Shown here: positions 1 through 11,711 of the stretch, piece after piece
Layout: each line of letters starts with the position of its first letter
Numbering within the stretch: position 1 is the first letter of the stretch
NCBI GenBank assembly: GCA_002778195.1
Contig: PCDI01000002.1
Location: 248,001-312,000, forward strand
Reading direction: 5' to 3'
Length of the DNA stretch: 64,000 nucleotides
Source of the DNA: Raffaelea ambrosiae
Lineage: Eukaryota; Ascomycota; Sordariomycetes; Ophiostomatales; Ophiostomataceae
Program-made: the position numbers and the translations under genes
The notes under the pieces: generated by a model
The model's input: the letters and a program-made list of their open reading frames with translations, nothing else
What the model was told of the DNA's origin: nothing
The model's database searches: none

Positions 1-843
1 TTTGAAATGGGGGTCACGGGCCACGACCTGGGCGGCAGTGTGGATGCGAGCGGCACGGCTGTAATATCCGAGACCACGCCAGGCAGCGAGGACGTCGTCG
101 GGTTTCGCTCGAGCCAGGTCGGGCAGCGTAGGCCAGCGCTCCATCCAACGGCTCCAGTAGCCGATGACGACGGCGATGCGGGTCTGCTGGGCCATGATTT
201 CAGAAATCCAGACCTCGTAGGCGCGTTTGGCGAGAGCCTCACGGTGATCGGATTGTTTGCTGGTGTCTCCATCTCGAGGGTCTAGCCAAGGCTTGCGCCA
301 GGGCATGCCGCGGGCTGCGCTGACGCTGTCGTACCAGGCGAGGAGGCCACGACGGCCTGCGCGCCCTGTGGCGCCAGCTAGGAGGAGAGGCCGGTGGTAG
401 GCTGTCGTGTGGATGCGTTCTGGGGGCTTGCAGAACACGGCGAGAAGATGCTCAGCTGTAGAATCAGACTTGGAGAAAAGCAGGTGATGCAATTCGTCTT
501 TCTCCTTGGACCTCCTTGCCGGTGCAGTTCTGCGTTTCTTCGTCGCGGGCGGTATTCCCTCCTCGTCTTCCAGGGAGAGCTCTGTTTTGACTGAATTGGT
601 GTTCCCGTGTATCTTGGCACATCTTTGATCATTGCCGCCGTAGTCATTGTCATTCTGTTCGTCTGCTGATCTGGTCGATCCTGTCGATTCGTAGCCAGAT
701 GACTCTGGCGACTCTTGACGGCGTCGCTTGCGAGGACGCGATCTCGTTTCTTCGTGGGTATCGGGTGCGTCATTGTCTTCTTGTGCTTGTGACAAGATCC
801 TCTTTGCTGCGGCAGCCGCGCTGGCCCTCGGTTGTCTTGCCAT
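1..843 (-). CDS. Adenine DNA glycosylase MutY family, 3' end outside window
   Basis: Reading the minus strand from the ATG at 843 gives 281 uninterrupted codons that run off the window start, so the C-terminus (iron-sulfur cluster and NUDIX-like region) is not visible. Residues 1 to about 145 are a low-complexity, basic and acidic N-terminal extension typical of nuclear fungal members. The helix-hairpin-helix glycosylase fold then begins with a WYD...MPWR stretch at residues 170-183, followed by SEIMAQQTRIAVVIGYW at 214-230, in which Glu215 matches the catalytic Glu of the family, and WRGLGYYSRA. MutY removes adenine mispaired with 8-oxoguanine in base excision repair. The insertion between MPWR and SEIMAQQT (about 20 residues, with DPRDGDTSK) is longer than in bacteria, as usual in fungi. 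Upstream of Met843 the frame stays open but has no ATG. It is divergent from the AsaB-like gene. Confidence 0.9.
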   Translation of the reverse strand, partial: MARQPRASAAAAAKRILSQAQEDNDAPDTHEETRSRPRKRRRQESPESSGYESTGSTRSADEQNDNDYGGNDQRCAKIHGNTNSVKTELSLEDEEGIPPATKKRRTAPARRSKEKDELHHLLFSKSDSTAEHLLAVFCKPPERIHTTAYHRPLLLAGATGRAGRRGLLAWYDSVSAARGMPWRKPWLDPRDGDTSKQSDHREALAKRAYEVWISEIMAQQTRIAVVIGYWSRWMERWPTLPDLARAKPDDVLAAWRGLGYYSRAARIHTAAQVVARDPHFK

Positions 844-1470
844 TGCGACGCATGCCCCGTAGACGGAGCTCTTGTGCCTGTGCGGGCACTTGGACGCGCC
901 TGTGTGCAAGTGGTCATTTCAAACATTCTCGCTATCATAGGACAGCGCGCTTGGGGGCGACGCCAAAACACGTGACCAGAGTTGCGGCTTACATAGTACA
1001 CACGAAGAGATCAAAGAGGCAAGTCCAGAATTCGAATCTGACGGCGTCTTTAGTTGCTTTTGCTGCCACCAGACGTATGAGCTTGTAAATTGTAATACCG
1101 GCCAAGAGGGCATGTTTGTTTCGTTGCCTACGCCCTCGGCCCTTGGCATCGATGGTGGCCACAGCCAAAATAATAACGGAATCGTCAAGAACAGCCCGGC
1201 GATTAAAAATGAAGAACTCCAATTATTAATCCCGAACCTCGTCAAACGTGGCACCACTGCCGTCAAAAAGGCCGCCCCCCACACGGGAGAAACTGCCGTG
1301 AGAGCTTGGTGGTTTGTAATTCAAATTTGCTGGCCATCGACGTATTGGGTGTTTGGTATTTTTGAGATATCTACCAAGAGGGTTACTGCCTGAAAATTTG
1401 ACCTTTTAACGTACTCACTAGTGGTGTCAACAGACTTACCAATTGCTTCAGCACTCTTTTTCTCCCCATC
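844..1470. other. Divergent intergenic region, 627 bp
   Basis: Shared upstream region of the MutY gene (minus) and the AsaB-like gene (plus). It holds one copy of the dispersed word TACATAGTA (990-998). I see no gene, TATA box or long repeat in it. Confidence 0.6.
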
Positions 1471-2498
1471 ATGGCCACTACAGCCATCTTCCGGTACGCC
1501 GATCCGGCCACAATCGCTGACAGCGACGTGCCGTTTGTCAAGCCGTGGTCCAAGGTTGACGCCGACGTCTCGTCGTTTGCGCGCAAAGAAGTCAGCCGGC
1601 CAGTAAGCGATATCCACGCACAAAAGGAAACACTGTTTGGCGTCGACGTCTCCGGGTTTGCGTTGTACCACTATCCAGCGACAGAAAAAGAGTTTGAGGA
1701 CGACGCCGCTGTGCGCTCGGGCTACTACTCTGAGGTCGAGCAACTGCTGCGCGAGAAGTTGTCGACCCCAGAGGAGCCGGTGTCGCGGGTTGTCATCTTT
1801 GACCACACCATCCGGCAGCGGGACCCGACGGCGCCACGGCAGCCCGTGCAGCAGGTTCACGTGGATCAGACGCCACGGGCAGCCGAAGTGCGAGTGCGGC
1901 GGCATGTGGCGGACGGGGACGTTGAAAGGCTGCTTCAAGGGCGGTACCAGATCATCAATGTGTGGCGACCCATTGGACACGCGGCCGTGGATCACCCGCT
2001 GGCACTCGTGGACTGGCGAACAACAGAGCCGACAGATCTGAAAGCTGTGGACCTGCTGTATCCAAACCGACCGGCAGAGACGAATGGGAAGGACGACGGC
2101 GACGACCGAGGGAAGGAAGTGCTGCCAGACCCGGCTCTGGCCCAGTCGACGGAGGGCTATAGCGTCAAAGGTGGGTGGATGGTTGTGTCTGGAGGTGTCC
2201 TTTTCTTGCCCTCTGTTATTATTTTGAGCTCTTCTCTGGTTAACTGTATTATCCAGGTGAAACATACACGGTGGTTCCAAACGCGAAACACCGGTTCTAT
2301 TTTGCCAAGGACATGACGCCAGAAGAGGTGGTGCTCATCAAGTGTTTCGACTCGTGCAGTGAAGCACGTCCGGGAGGCCGCAAGGGCGTGGCAGACTGGA
2401 CACCGCACACGGCTTTCGAAGACCCTGCGACTCCAGCTGACGCCAAGTTTCGGCAGAGCATTGAGGTACGGTGTCTGGTGTTCTATGACGCGAAATGA
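1471..2498 (+). CDS. AsaB/GA4-desaturase-like oxidoreductase
   Basis: Two exons, 1471-2170 and 2257-2498, join as GGT (phase 1) across a GTGGGT...CAG intron and give about 313 residues. The C-terminal block, with HRFYFAKDMTPEEVVLIKCFDS followed by ADWTPHTAF and QSIEVRCLVFYD, is characteristic of the fungal hydroxylase/desaturase AsaB-like family (related to CmcJ of cephamycin and GA4 desaturase of gibberellin biosynthesis). The N-terminal half carries the family-typical INVWRP and PLALVDWRT motifs. Members are often, but not always, in secondary-metabolite clusters; here the flanking genes are MutY and a nuclear protein, so a cluster role is not supported. The substrate cannot be read from sequence. 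The start is the first ATG, immediately preceding a clean family-like N-terminus. The last 80 residues follow the intron, which argues that the splice is real. Confidence 0.8.
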
Positions 2499-3391
2499 TG
2501 GGACATGGCAGGGTGAGCACGTGGCTGTATGCACAGGCGAAAATTTGAATATGACGACATTTACGTGAACGGCGAATTACATAAACATGGCAACAAGTGA
2601 TTGATCTTTGGAAACATTGTCCAGGGCAGCAGACTATCAGATGGGTAGGCTTGGGCACGGGCTTGCTATGCCCACTCTTGTTTTGTCTGTTGCTCTAATA
2701 TATGCAGATTCAAGAACGGCCGTGTCAAGCCAGGCCAGGCGAGGGCCAGGAGAAGCAATTGCTAAAGAAGAAGCAAATGCTCGTAACTTGAGCCAGCCCG
2801 AATGCAAGATGGTCTGCTCTGCGTGCCTGTTTGTTGGCCGTGGTTGTCCTAGCTGCTGCCTCGAGTCACCGGGCGACAGTTGCCCCTCGAATGTCTGCTC
2901 TTCTGTTTGTCCCGCTGTTTGCTGCCGCCTGCTATTGTGCCAACTACTAGCCCCATTGACAACCACCACGTCGGGCACAGCCTGCCATTCACATTGCTCT
3001 CACTTTCTTCTCATATTATTCGTTTTACCTATCAGGTTTCCCAGCTGTTTCCCCAGTCGCACACAGCTGCTCATTTTGCCACTCTTCTCTCTTGCTTCTT
3101 CCATTATCTCTTATTTGCCATCTCGCTACAACACAACCTCTTCCATACAGCAAACTCCATTTCAGCCACCCCTCTTTCATACTTCATATTCTTCCTGCCC
3201 AACCTTGTTTGCTTCTCTCCTTCACATCTTGGCCATCGCAACGTGTCTTCTCAAATCACCATTCTGTCGTCCAAGAGCAACGCGGCCAGCTCTTTGTATC
3301 CAACTTACCATCCACAAATAAAAAAAGCTTTCCACGTCGCCTTTCTGCCTCACTTGCTTTTCCAAACAGAATAAAAGAGGAACACAACAGA
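2499..3391. other. Intergenic region and pyrimidine-rich leader
   Basis: No gene supported. From about 2880 to 3370 the plus strand is strongly C/T-rich with short AC-rich stretches, ending in AACACAACAGA directly before the ATG at 3392. This looks like the promoter and 5' leader of the Myb-like gene. Long plus-strand frames here are Ser/Leu/Phe/His-rich by-products of that composition. Confidence 0.55.
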
Positions 3392-4149
3392 ATGGCAACC
3401 CCCGTCAAAGAAAAGGTCGGCAGCCTGACCGACCGTGAGATGGAGATCCTGGGTAAGGCCTGGAAGTGCATGAAGACGACTCCAGAGGTGAGTATCCAAA
3501 TGAAGCACCATTGGTGTATGTATTTCCAACTAATTCCCTCTTCTTTTATTTCCAGGTCGACTACCAGAAGCTCGCCGCCGAGTGCAACATGTCCAATGTT
3601 GGTAGTGCGTCCAACGCCTGGGCCCGTATCAAGAAGAAGCTGTTCCCTGATGGTATGCCATCTCCTGCCAAGGGTGGCGCCAACAACGGCACCCCGGGTA
3701 CTCCTAGCGGTAGCCGCAAGCGCAAGTCGGCTACGAGCATCGCAATTGAGGCCGCCACCCCTACCAAAGGTGGCGATGCCAAGAACGGAGACATCAAGAA
3801 CGAAGGCAGTGGCTCGGGCGACGAAGCTAACGGATTTTCGGCACCCATGAAAGGCACTCCAAAGCGCCGCCGGGCAGGTGCTGGCGGCTCAGACACCAAC
3901 ACGCCCCAAACTCCCAAGACCCCCAAGACACCCAAGGCGCTGATGACTCCCAAGACGCCGGCCACCGTGGGCCGAGGCAAGAAGGCACCCGAGAATGTCA
4001 AGACTGAAGAAGACGGCAACGAGACTGAGGAGGACGAGCTGGCGATGATCTCTGGCCAGGCTGTCAAGGACGCCACAAATGAGGATGCCACCAAGGTCAA
4101 AGGCGAGATACAGGTGAAGGACGAAGCGGATGAGGAACCGGGTTTCTAA
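3392..4149 (+). CDS. Myb/SANT-like nuclear protein with TPKTP repeats
   Basis: Exons 3392-3487 and 3556-4149 (GTGAGT...CAG intron, phase 0) encode 229 residues. Residues about 10-62 contain LTDREMEILGKAWKCMK, then TTPEVDYQKLA, then NAWARIKKKL. This is the short Myb/SANT-like DNA-binding module found in many small filamentous-fungal nuclear proteins, with the intron inside the module. The rest is disordered and histone H1-like: SPAKGG, basic KRKS and KRRR clusters, and a TPKTPKTPK run around 165-185, ending in an acidic tail. I infer a chromatin or DNA-associated role; no target can be named. The first exon falls in a favourable initiation context after a pyrimidine-rich leader. It is convergent with the small gene at 4590-5144. 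Confidence 0.78.
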
Positions 4150-4589
4150 TCTCAAAAAGGTCTGATGGACACGCTTGGGAATATTGCTCCCCCGTTTTGG
4201 AGAAATTTGAGCGGATGCTTAGGCAAGAAGAAGGGAAATAATCAGCAAGGATGAAGGGACACTTTTCTTAGATACCCAGAAGGATGGATGGCGGTTGGAA
4301 CAAGAGAACGCGATTTCTCTCTAGGTTATTGACGGAACAGTGATCCATGAAGGGCTAGTGGAACTTTGATTCAGAATCTGAGAGAGAGCTTTGTTTGATT
4401 GAAAAGAGAATGTCATTCTACTTGTTGTGCAGCTTCTTCGAAAACCTGGTGGTATAGCTTTCTTCGCTCTGCTTGACTTGTGGTGCATTTCCTTGTTTGT
4501 ATTTTCCTCATTGCTCCCTTTTTTATCTCTCAATTCCTTGCTTTTTCTTATATCATTCCATTTCCTTACGCATCTCTGCCACTGCCCCC
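4150..4589. other. Convergent 3' intergenic region, 440 bp
   Basis: Lies between two convergent stop codons. T-rich and G/A-rich stretches are consistent with 3' UTRs and poly(A) regions. I see no gene here. Confidence 0.5.
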
Positions 4590-5144
4590 CTACTCCTCCT
4601 TGGCAATTTTCTTCCGGTACACTTTGGCAATCACATCAGGGTTCGGGCCCAGACCGCCTGCTTTGAGCACGTCCAGTTTCGACACCTTAACGGCACGCAC
4701 CGCCGGCGACTTGGCGTGGATGGCGGCTGTGATGCGCGTCACGTCTTCGTCGCCAATGTCGCCGCCGAAGAGAACCAGACGCGGCACAGAACGTTCGGCC
4801 TCGGGCTTGGTTGCATTGCTGCCGAGGCCGGAGGTGTTGGCAGTGGTGAGGTTACCAGAAAAGAGTGCGGGAAGCTCAGATTCAGCAACGGCGATATCGA
4901 GGCAAGTGTGGACGACTGCTTGTATGAGTATTGGAGACATACAAACGGAGAGAGCATGGCAAGAATGAATACAAATTTAAACATGTACAAATAAAGAAAA
5001 AATAGCAGAGACAGAAAATCAACAAAAATCACAAGAAGTACCAACGAACGACCTACCATCATAGTCGGGAAGAAGACGCTCACGGACGGCCTCGGAGACT
5101 TTGGCATCGCGGCCAAAGCTGGCAACAGGAATGGGGGTAGCCAT
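4590..5144 (-). CDS. Small conserved fungal protein of unknown function
   Basis: Two exons on the minus strand, 5144-5057 and 4915-4590, with a GTAGGT donor and CAG acceptor (phase 1), give 137 residues. The N-terminus reads MATPIPVASFGRDAKVSE, and the C-terminal half carries PRLVLFGGDIGDEDVTRI, then VKVSKLDVLKAGG, GPNPDVIAKVYRKK and a final KKIAKEE. The pattern resembles a short single-domain family I have seen as conserved hypothetical proteins in Sordariomycetes, with a response-regulator-like alternation (RDAKVSEAVRERL, then RLVLFGGDIG), but I do not assign a function. An alternative acceptor three bases upstream (AAG) would add one Ala. No signal peptide or membrane segment is visible. 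Confidence 0.7.
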
Positions 5145-5605
5145 TGTGAATGCTCGAAGCAGTGGTGCGAAGAAGACAGAACAAATGCAATCTGCAGATA
5201 CTTGAAGAAGCTATTGTTTCTTGTGAACATAGTCGGCTTTGAAAGAAGAGGTGAAGTCGGACTTTTATATTCTTCAGGGAAATCTTTTCATACGGCGGCT
5301 ATTTCTGGCCCCAAAAAGGTGACATATGAGCATCAAATGACTTTTCAGATTTCAAAATCCCCCCAAGATAGACAAGACGTAGCAACCGTGTGCATGAAAT
5401 CACCGTCGCCGGTATTTCGTGGGGAAGCCGACCGGAAGGCCGTACAGAAGCAGTACACGCAAAGAGTATTTAGTGATCCAATTTATCCATGCTGACAGAG
5501 GAAGGCTACCTACAGCCTTGTGAGATAGTACTGGTAATATGCTAGTTTATGCGGCTCTTGGCCGGGTGTGAGACAAAAGAAGACCTGTCAAAGCGGTCGG
5601 TCCCG

Positions 5606-5642
5606 AAAAAAAAGAAAAAGAAAAAGAAAAAGAAAAAGAAAA
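5606..5642. repeat. AAAAAG microsatellite
   Basis: About six units of A5G after an A-run. It produces an artificial Phe/Ser-rich frame on the minus strand. Confidence 0.95.
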
Positions 5643-7006
5643 GCCGGAAAGAATTCGTGAATTTCGAGAAACTTTAGTGTTGTTCATTTTGACAGAATTA
5701 CACAACAGTTCTATCTTTGATTCCTTGCCCGTTTGTTGGCCACTCAATGCCACCGCAAATTGCGGCTTGGAGTTGGGGATGACTGCATCTCATTCTTGCC
5801 GTACGGTTACCTCCTACAAGACCTAATTCTTATCAAAGGATGACCACTGGGCACTCTCCCGGGAGGCCGGGACAGTCGGGTACATTGCCCAAAGCCAGAG
5901 CAGCCGAACCCGAAGAATTGTCGCTCATAGTCATAAGCGAGAAGCCCGATAAGAGCTGGCGGGCCACAAACAAGACAGTCAGAGCGCATGTGGTGCGAAG
6001 ATACTAACGCGAGCAGCGATTGAGGTTGCAGAGAGAAAACGGTGACTGCCCATCCAAAAAATCACAAAGCTAAGTTCCGTTGCCTTTTGGCTCCTTTCGA
6101 GAGGGCCCAAGTCCATTGTGCAGCAGCCCAGGCCAAGATGACGAGGATACAGACAATCAAATCCAACAAGTTCAGGGTGTTTTGGGGGGGGGGGTTAGGG
6201 TACTGGGAGAGGGCATTTGTTTCAAACGACGGCCGTTGTCTAGAGCCGAGGATAGCAAGCGATAGTGCCTTCGCCTCTCCAAAATTTCCATACACCGACT
6301 AATACCATCATTGATTCTTTGTTGGGTCGCACAATTACTCCCTTTGAATGCCTACCAGTTCCATACACACCGCATATTCTGAGGCTTCTTCAACAAAGTG
6401 GGCATTTTCTCTCCAGGCTAACTCTCAAATGCTAACTGGCCTAGCTGTAGGTGCATTTTCGAGTATCAGAACATCAGGGCATGCCAATTCGGACGATGTG
6501 TAGCGGCGGGCGCGCAGCGGCAGCGTGGCCTGGGTTGGCTGTAGCTGGGCTAGAAGCAGGCAGAGGCATATTTTGCCAAGTCCATTGCTGCTGTCAACGA
6601 GACGATCTCCCGATTGCCAAATTTAAATTGACGATGCCACGACGGCCACTGTTGCGTGTCTTGCCAATATTGATGTGACTTCACACTGAGTGGCTCTTGT
6701 GAAGACAAGTCTGCTAACATCCAATAGAACTTCAATGGTATCTCATCAAATGCTGCAATACACACCAATGGATTGAGACGCAGGGTGGAATTACGGGGCG
6801 GACTAGACAATTTGGGCATGCGAGGCATATTGCGCCGTATGGTATTGTGGTGTGCATGCCATCTGGTTCTATAAGTGAAGCGCGAGGGCCTGCCCTTCAT
6901 GTCTAACACTCCTTGTCTCAGGTCCGACCTTCTTGCTGGATCTAGGCTAGGAAAATCGCCTCGCTGTCCAACTACATAAAACGCTGACTCGAGCTATTTT
7001 CTGGCT

Positions 7007-7047
7007 TTTATTTTTTATTTTTTATTTTTTATTTTATTTTATTTTTG
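7007..7047. repeat. T-rich (TTTTTTAT)n tract
   Basis: T-runs separated by single A residues, just downstream of the aminotransferase stop on the minus strand; possibly part of its 3' processing region. Confidence 0.85.
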
Positions 7048-7123
7048 ATTTCCCATAACGTTGTACATCATGTCGTATATCATGTCCTTCTATTATTTCA
7101 TGCCAATTTACGAATGTCTACGT

Positions 7124-8723
7124 TCATGCCTCATTTTCCCTCTTGCTATCGATGGCTTTGAGCGTGGTGGTGAGACTGCAATAACCAAACAAACACGTCA
7201 GCACACGGATATGTCAATTGTGGCTCGAGAAGCTGTCTTACCGCCTGAGGCCTTCTTCGAGTGTTGCTCTGTTCTGGCTGAAGACAAGTCGAAATTGTCC
7301 TGGCTTTTCGGCATGCTCCTCGCACGGATGAAGGCCCACCCCGGCGTCTAGCAGTTTTTGTGCCAAGATGAACTCGGGATGTCCTCCTTTTGCATCTTCC
7401 AACCATGGTCCCAAGTCAATAAACACAAAGAACCCAGCATTTCTGTAGAATGTCGCGTTAGCTTACAGAACACATGAGGCACGGTGCATAGGAAAAGCAT
7501 TACAGACCCTCTCTCATACTGGATTCCAGCCTCTTCGAGAACTTTCTGGGTGTGCTCTCGCGTATCCTTAAGACGTTCCCTGGAAAGCTTCGTAAATCTG
7601 GCAACAAATTCTCTGTCTTCCAGGATCGCCGTGCCAACGGCAATGGACATTCCTGACGGGTTGTGAAAGCGGATGTTGGCAGCTACGGCCTTTCGAAGAA
7701 GAGCATTCTGGGTGATGAGACAGCCTAAGCGGAGACCAGCAGCGGCGAAATCCTGTCCGTGTGAGAGAGATAGCAACGGAACATTTTCAGTCCCAGATTG
7801 TACACACCTTGCTCATCCCATACAACACATGCAATCTGTCGCAATGGATGAGGTCCTTTGTGTCAATAGACAGCACAGATGTAAAGGCCACATCGCGCCC
7901 GTCACCCATGCGATAGGTCGACAGCCCGTAGACCTCGTCGCTGATGAGGTGAATCTGGTTCCGCTCGCAGAAGGCCATCAGATCTCGCAGCGTATCAGCT
8001 GGGTAGGCACGGCCCAGTGGATTGCTAGGGTTGACAATCAAGACGGCTTTAATGGGAACGCCTTGTGCAATTGATGCATCCAGTCGACCTTGGTATTTCT
8101 CTACGGCTGCTGGCGAGAAGGGGTCCACTCCGTCCATGTCGGCATACACTATGTGCAGGCCCGAGGTGTTGCCAAAGTCGAGCTCGAAGCGGCCATAGAT
8201 AGGCCGGCTGACCAGGATTCCGTCACCGGGGTTGGCAATGCTGTAGCCGAGGAGTTCGTGAATGGCAGTGAGGCCGGCAGCTGTGACGATATGGTCAGGC
8301 TGGACAGGGACAACCGGCTCAAAGTACTCGTTGATATGGGCGGCCATGGCGACGGGGAAGCGTGGACCGCCCATGGTACTAAAGCGGTAGGTAAAGGCCA
8401 CTTCTGGGATGGAGATCTTGGAGCATTGGTTAGAATTGGGGGAATAATGGCGGGGAATACTTCTCTTCCATCAGGACGAACGCACATTCTTCTTGACAAA
8501 GTCGTCCAGCTCGGGATGCATGAGGCACTGTCGTTGTTTGTCAGTATGGACAAGAGATTTGAGAGACCAAGAGCCAAAGAGGCAAGCCCACATTCTCGGC
8601 CGTGGCAAGGGAGATGACACCCGTCGGGTTCGTCTCTGCATCATAGCGATTGGTGCCACCAGGAGCAAACCGCCAAGGAATGTCCTGGCTGGCCGCGCTC
8701 TTCGCACCCCGCTGCGATAGCAT
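7124..8723 (-). CDS. ACC-synthase-like PLP aminotransferase (class I/II)
   Basis: Six minus-strand exons keep one frame throughout: 8723-8592, 8527-8486, 8416-7808, 7752-7508, 7442-7242 and 7175-7124, giving 426 residues. Exon 1 ends with the ISLATAEN motif, and the 42-base exon 2 supplies CLMHPELDDFVKKN. Exon 3 contains TYRFSTMGGPRFP, the cofactor-pocket VNPSNPLGR and HLISDEVYG. It ends with YGMSK, whose Lys261 is the predicted Schiff-base lysine. Exon 4 opens with DFAAAGLRLG. Length and motif order match fungal 1-aminocyclopropane-1-carboxylate-synthase-like enzymes (which include GliI/AclI-type C-S lyases and plain aminotransferases); the true substrate cannot be told. The second intron uses an AAG acceptor. 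The last intron removes an in-frame TAA that would otherwise truncate the protein at residue 409. Divergent from the permease pseudogene. Confidence 0.9.
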
Positions 8724-9422
8724 CTTTGGTCTTTCTGGGGCTCTTTTACAAGATAGATAATAATCCTTTGTGTGGAAAGACTACTGGTACTTAAGCAGGT
8801 CCGAGAGGACAGAAGTAGCTTCGAATTAGACCAGTATGACAGCTTCAAATAAACCGGATCACTGCTGTCCAAGCATTGTGGTACAGAAAGCTTCGGCTTC
8901 CGCTGGCTCGATTTTAAACGGGATCAACCCCATTATTAATGCGGACTCTATCGTAATTGGACTGCATACTGCCCTTCAACGCATTCACTTGCGGACTCTA
9001 GTCACTGCGTCCCCCCCCGGCAAGTCGCTTTGCCGCGCACTTACCACATTGGAACAATGCTGATCTTGTGGAGCCGTCCAGGTTCTCATGCATACCCCCA
9101 CAACGATCTCACCACCCATCCAACACCCAGACGCGTTTCTTCTTTGGGTCAATGGAGAGATAAGCATAGCTTGGTCGTGGTACGGCGACGGCCTCTCACA
9201 CTGTGGCAGTGAGGAGGTGCGGCCAAACAAGAACAGAATAGCAGCTTTCTGGCCATTTTTCTCTATCAGTGTTGCTCGAGGGAAGTCAGGTAGATATAAA
9301 GCAATAGCATGAAGCAGCCGAGGGGAGGGAAATCAGTGGAATCCATCAAGTCGTACTCAGACAGCGTGACGGAAATTGGCAGGACATCCTTCTTTACTCC
9401 AATTGAGATCCGAATCTTCGCA
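8724..9422. other. Divergent intergenic region, about 700 bp
   Basis: Upstream DNA of the aminotransferase and of the permease relic. I see no further gene or repeat. Confidence 0.5.
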
Positions 9423-11234
9423 ATGTCGGACATCACCGAGGAAAAGACTTCCTCGCCAAGCCGTTTCTTGGACTTTGAGAAAGAGATTGCGGGTTCAGCT
9501 TCAGCAGAAGCTGGTACCACGAATATCCTACCGCCGTCGAAACTCCAGTGACGACAATGATCAGTTCGCCGAGCTCAAGCAGCTTCGGCAGGGCCTCCAC
9601 CAGCGCCATGTCCAGATGATCGCCCTTGACGGCATCCTTGGCACCGGTCTATTCTTGTCGTCGGGCCAGATATTGCCCGCGCCGGCCCTCTAGGTGCTGT
9701 ACTGGCGCCCTTTATTGTTAGAACGGCTGCTCTGGACGTCGTTCTGGCCGCCGCCGAGATGGGCATGCTGGTGCCACTTAACGGCGGCATCATCCGGTAC
9801 GCGGAGCACTTTGTCGACCCGGCTCTGTCTTCTGCCAATGGGTGGAACGAGGCGTATGTGCACATAGTGTCAATCCCATCTGAATCGTCAGCAGTGACTG
9901 TTCTCATTCAGTACTGGGACACGGGCGTGAACAGTGCGGTGTTTATCACCTTATGTTGGCGACAACACTGGTATTTGTGCGGGTGTACGGCGAGCTGGAG
10001 TACGGGGTTTCGATTCTCAAAATTGCCTTGGTGACTGGGTTAAATGTCATGGTGAATAACTGACAACTTCTCTCCAACCCATCATCTTCGTGCCGTCTGT
10101 TTTTAACCGTCAGTCTCTTGTCATTACTACTGGTGGTGAGCCAACCACGAGGCTATTGGCTTCGGGTACTGGAACCATCCGGGGCCGTTTGTCCAGTGCC
10201 TGTGCATTACTGGATCTCTCGGTCGCTTTCTCGGTTTCTGGAAAGGCCTCGAACAATGCCCTGTATGCGTACTCTGACATCGAGAACCTCACGCTTGCCC
10301 AAAATGTCCATTCCCAAGGCTGCCAAGAGAGTCTTTTGGAATATATGATTTATATGGTACAAGAAGAAGTGTTCGAAAGAACAACTGAAGAGAATAAAGT
10401 CAATAATGATACTTATCTTCTCCTCGTCCAGTTGTCACCATCTTCTTTGTCGGCCTTATCGTCCCATCCAACGACTCCCACCTCAGGCTTTCCACCGGAA
10501 ACGCCCCCCAGTCTCCTTTAGCCATCGCTACCCAGCGTGCTGGTATTTGTGTCGTGCCATCCACCATAAATGCCGTCGTGCTGACATCGCCTGGTCTGCG
10601 GGCAACTCGAGTTTGCTCTGGGGACCGCGCATTCTGTATGGAATGGCCCGTGAAGGTTGGGCAAGGCCACGCTGGTTGTTGACAAAGATCAACCGGTTTG
10701 GCATCCCCTACGTCACGGTGTTATTCTACGGTGTCTTCATGTGTCTTGTGTACATGGCGCTGTCGAGCACGGCAGACGATATGTTTGACTGGCTCAAGGA
10801 CCTGGTGTCGATCGCGGCACTGGTAAACTGGATACTGACCACAGTGGTGTACCTGCGGCTCTACTACGGGTGCCAAGCACAGGGAATCGACCGAGAGCGG
10901 CAGCCACCCTGGAAGTCGCCGTTGTAGCCGGACCTGTCTTGGTGGTCATTGGTGCTGTTCGTACTAATTTTGCTGAAGGGCGGGTTTTCAACATTTATCC
11001 ACTGGCTGTGAGTACTAAGAATCCCAAACTACCAGCTTCTGAGGGACCTGCTGACAATTGTTTTACAGGTGGAGCACCGAGGCATTCATCTCCAGCTATA
11101 CCAACATCCCTATCTTCTTTGTGCTGTATTTTGAGGAATTGCTGTTGCGTACCGAGTCTTTGTCTTTGGAGGAACGCTTGAAGAGACCCATGGTGTTTGC
11201 TGCGTTGAATGCAATGCTTGGAGTTGGTTTCTGA
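9423..11234 (+). pseudogene. Decayed amino-acid permease (APC/YAT family)
   Basis: Family-typical segments of one fungal amino-acid permease appear in the right order but in shifting frames. An N-terminal MSDITEEK start (9423) ends at a stop at 9549-9551; QMIALDGILGTGLF (about 9613) then ends at 9691-9693. AEMGMLVPLNGGIIRYAEHF follows at about 9750, FVRVYGELEYGVSILKIAL at about 9975, and AIGFGYWNHPGPFVQ at about 10150. Next come IPKAAKRVFW (about 10312), VGLIVPSND (about 10450), GPRILYGMAREG (about 10625) and KDLVSIAALVNWILTT (about 10797). At 10925-10927 a TAG replaces a codon that is normally Gln in the PLQP-like motif. At least five frame changes plus stops rule out a functional transporter, unless the assembly is poor here. 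Substitutions at otherwise fixed positions suggest real decay. Remains of introns are visible near 10350-10430 and 11009-11068. Confidence 0.87.
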
Positions 11235-11711
11235 CGCCGACGTGGTATAATGGTACTCCGCAGATTCTAAACTTGGCCAAGCTGCCTGGTCTCAGTGCCG
11301 TAAAGAGTGCGAATGTTTTACTATATGCGATGCTAGAAGAGAGAGAGATAGGATGGTTCTCAGGCTGTCTTATAGGTCTGCGTCTGGCAAAGAGAAGAAG
11401 GGAAGACGAGATAGACTCGAATTGGAAAGAATGACTCTCTTGGTAGGGACTCGATCAGGACATGGATCGGGGAAGTGGAAAGAGCTCTGTATTTACTCTA
11501 CAATTTCGCTACTTTCTGAAGACATTATCACTACGATCCGTTGTTGTGCGAGACGAGCAAAAATAGACACAGGTGACTGTTGTAAACATATATCACAATT
11601 GCGAACTAAGACAAGAAGGTCCAAAAGCCAAACTCCAGTCCAGAATCAGGAGCAGCGACAGTGCGGATAATTAGACAAGTATGGAGGCACCTCTTCAAAC
11701 AGTTCCAGATC
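11235..11711. other. Intergenic, about 480 bp
   Basis: Between the permease relic and the stop of the WW gene. No feature seen. Confidence 0.5.

Larger units (their letters stand above)
5145..7123. other. Gene-free stretch, about 2.0 kb
   Basis: No supportable gene. Contents: an AAAAAG microsatellite (5606-5642), an 11-G run followed by TTAGGG (6184-6200), and a (TTTTTTAT)-like tract (7007-7047). The single TTAGGG is not a telomere array. Confidence 0.55.

Noticed and set aside
6195..6200. Single TTAGGG after a G-run
   Set aside because: One unit only; not a telomere.
7238..7242. In-frame TAA as aminotransferase stop
   Set aside because: It lies at a GTAAGA donor; the downstream CAG acceptor restores the frame for 17 more family-like residues.
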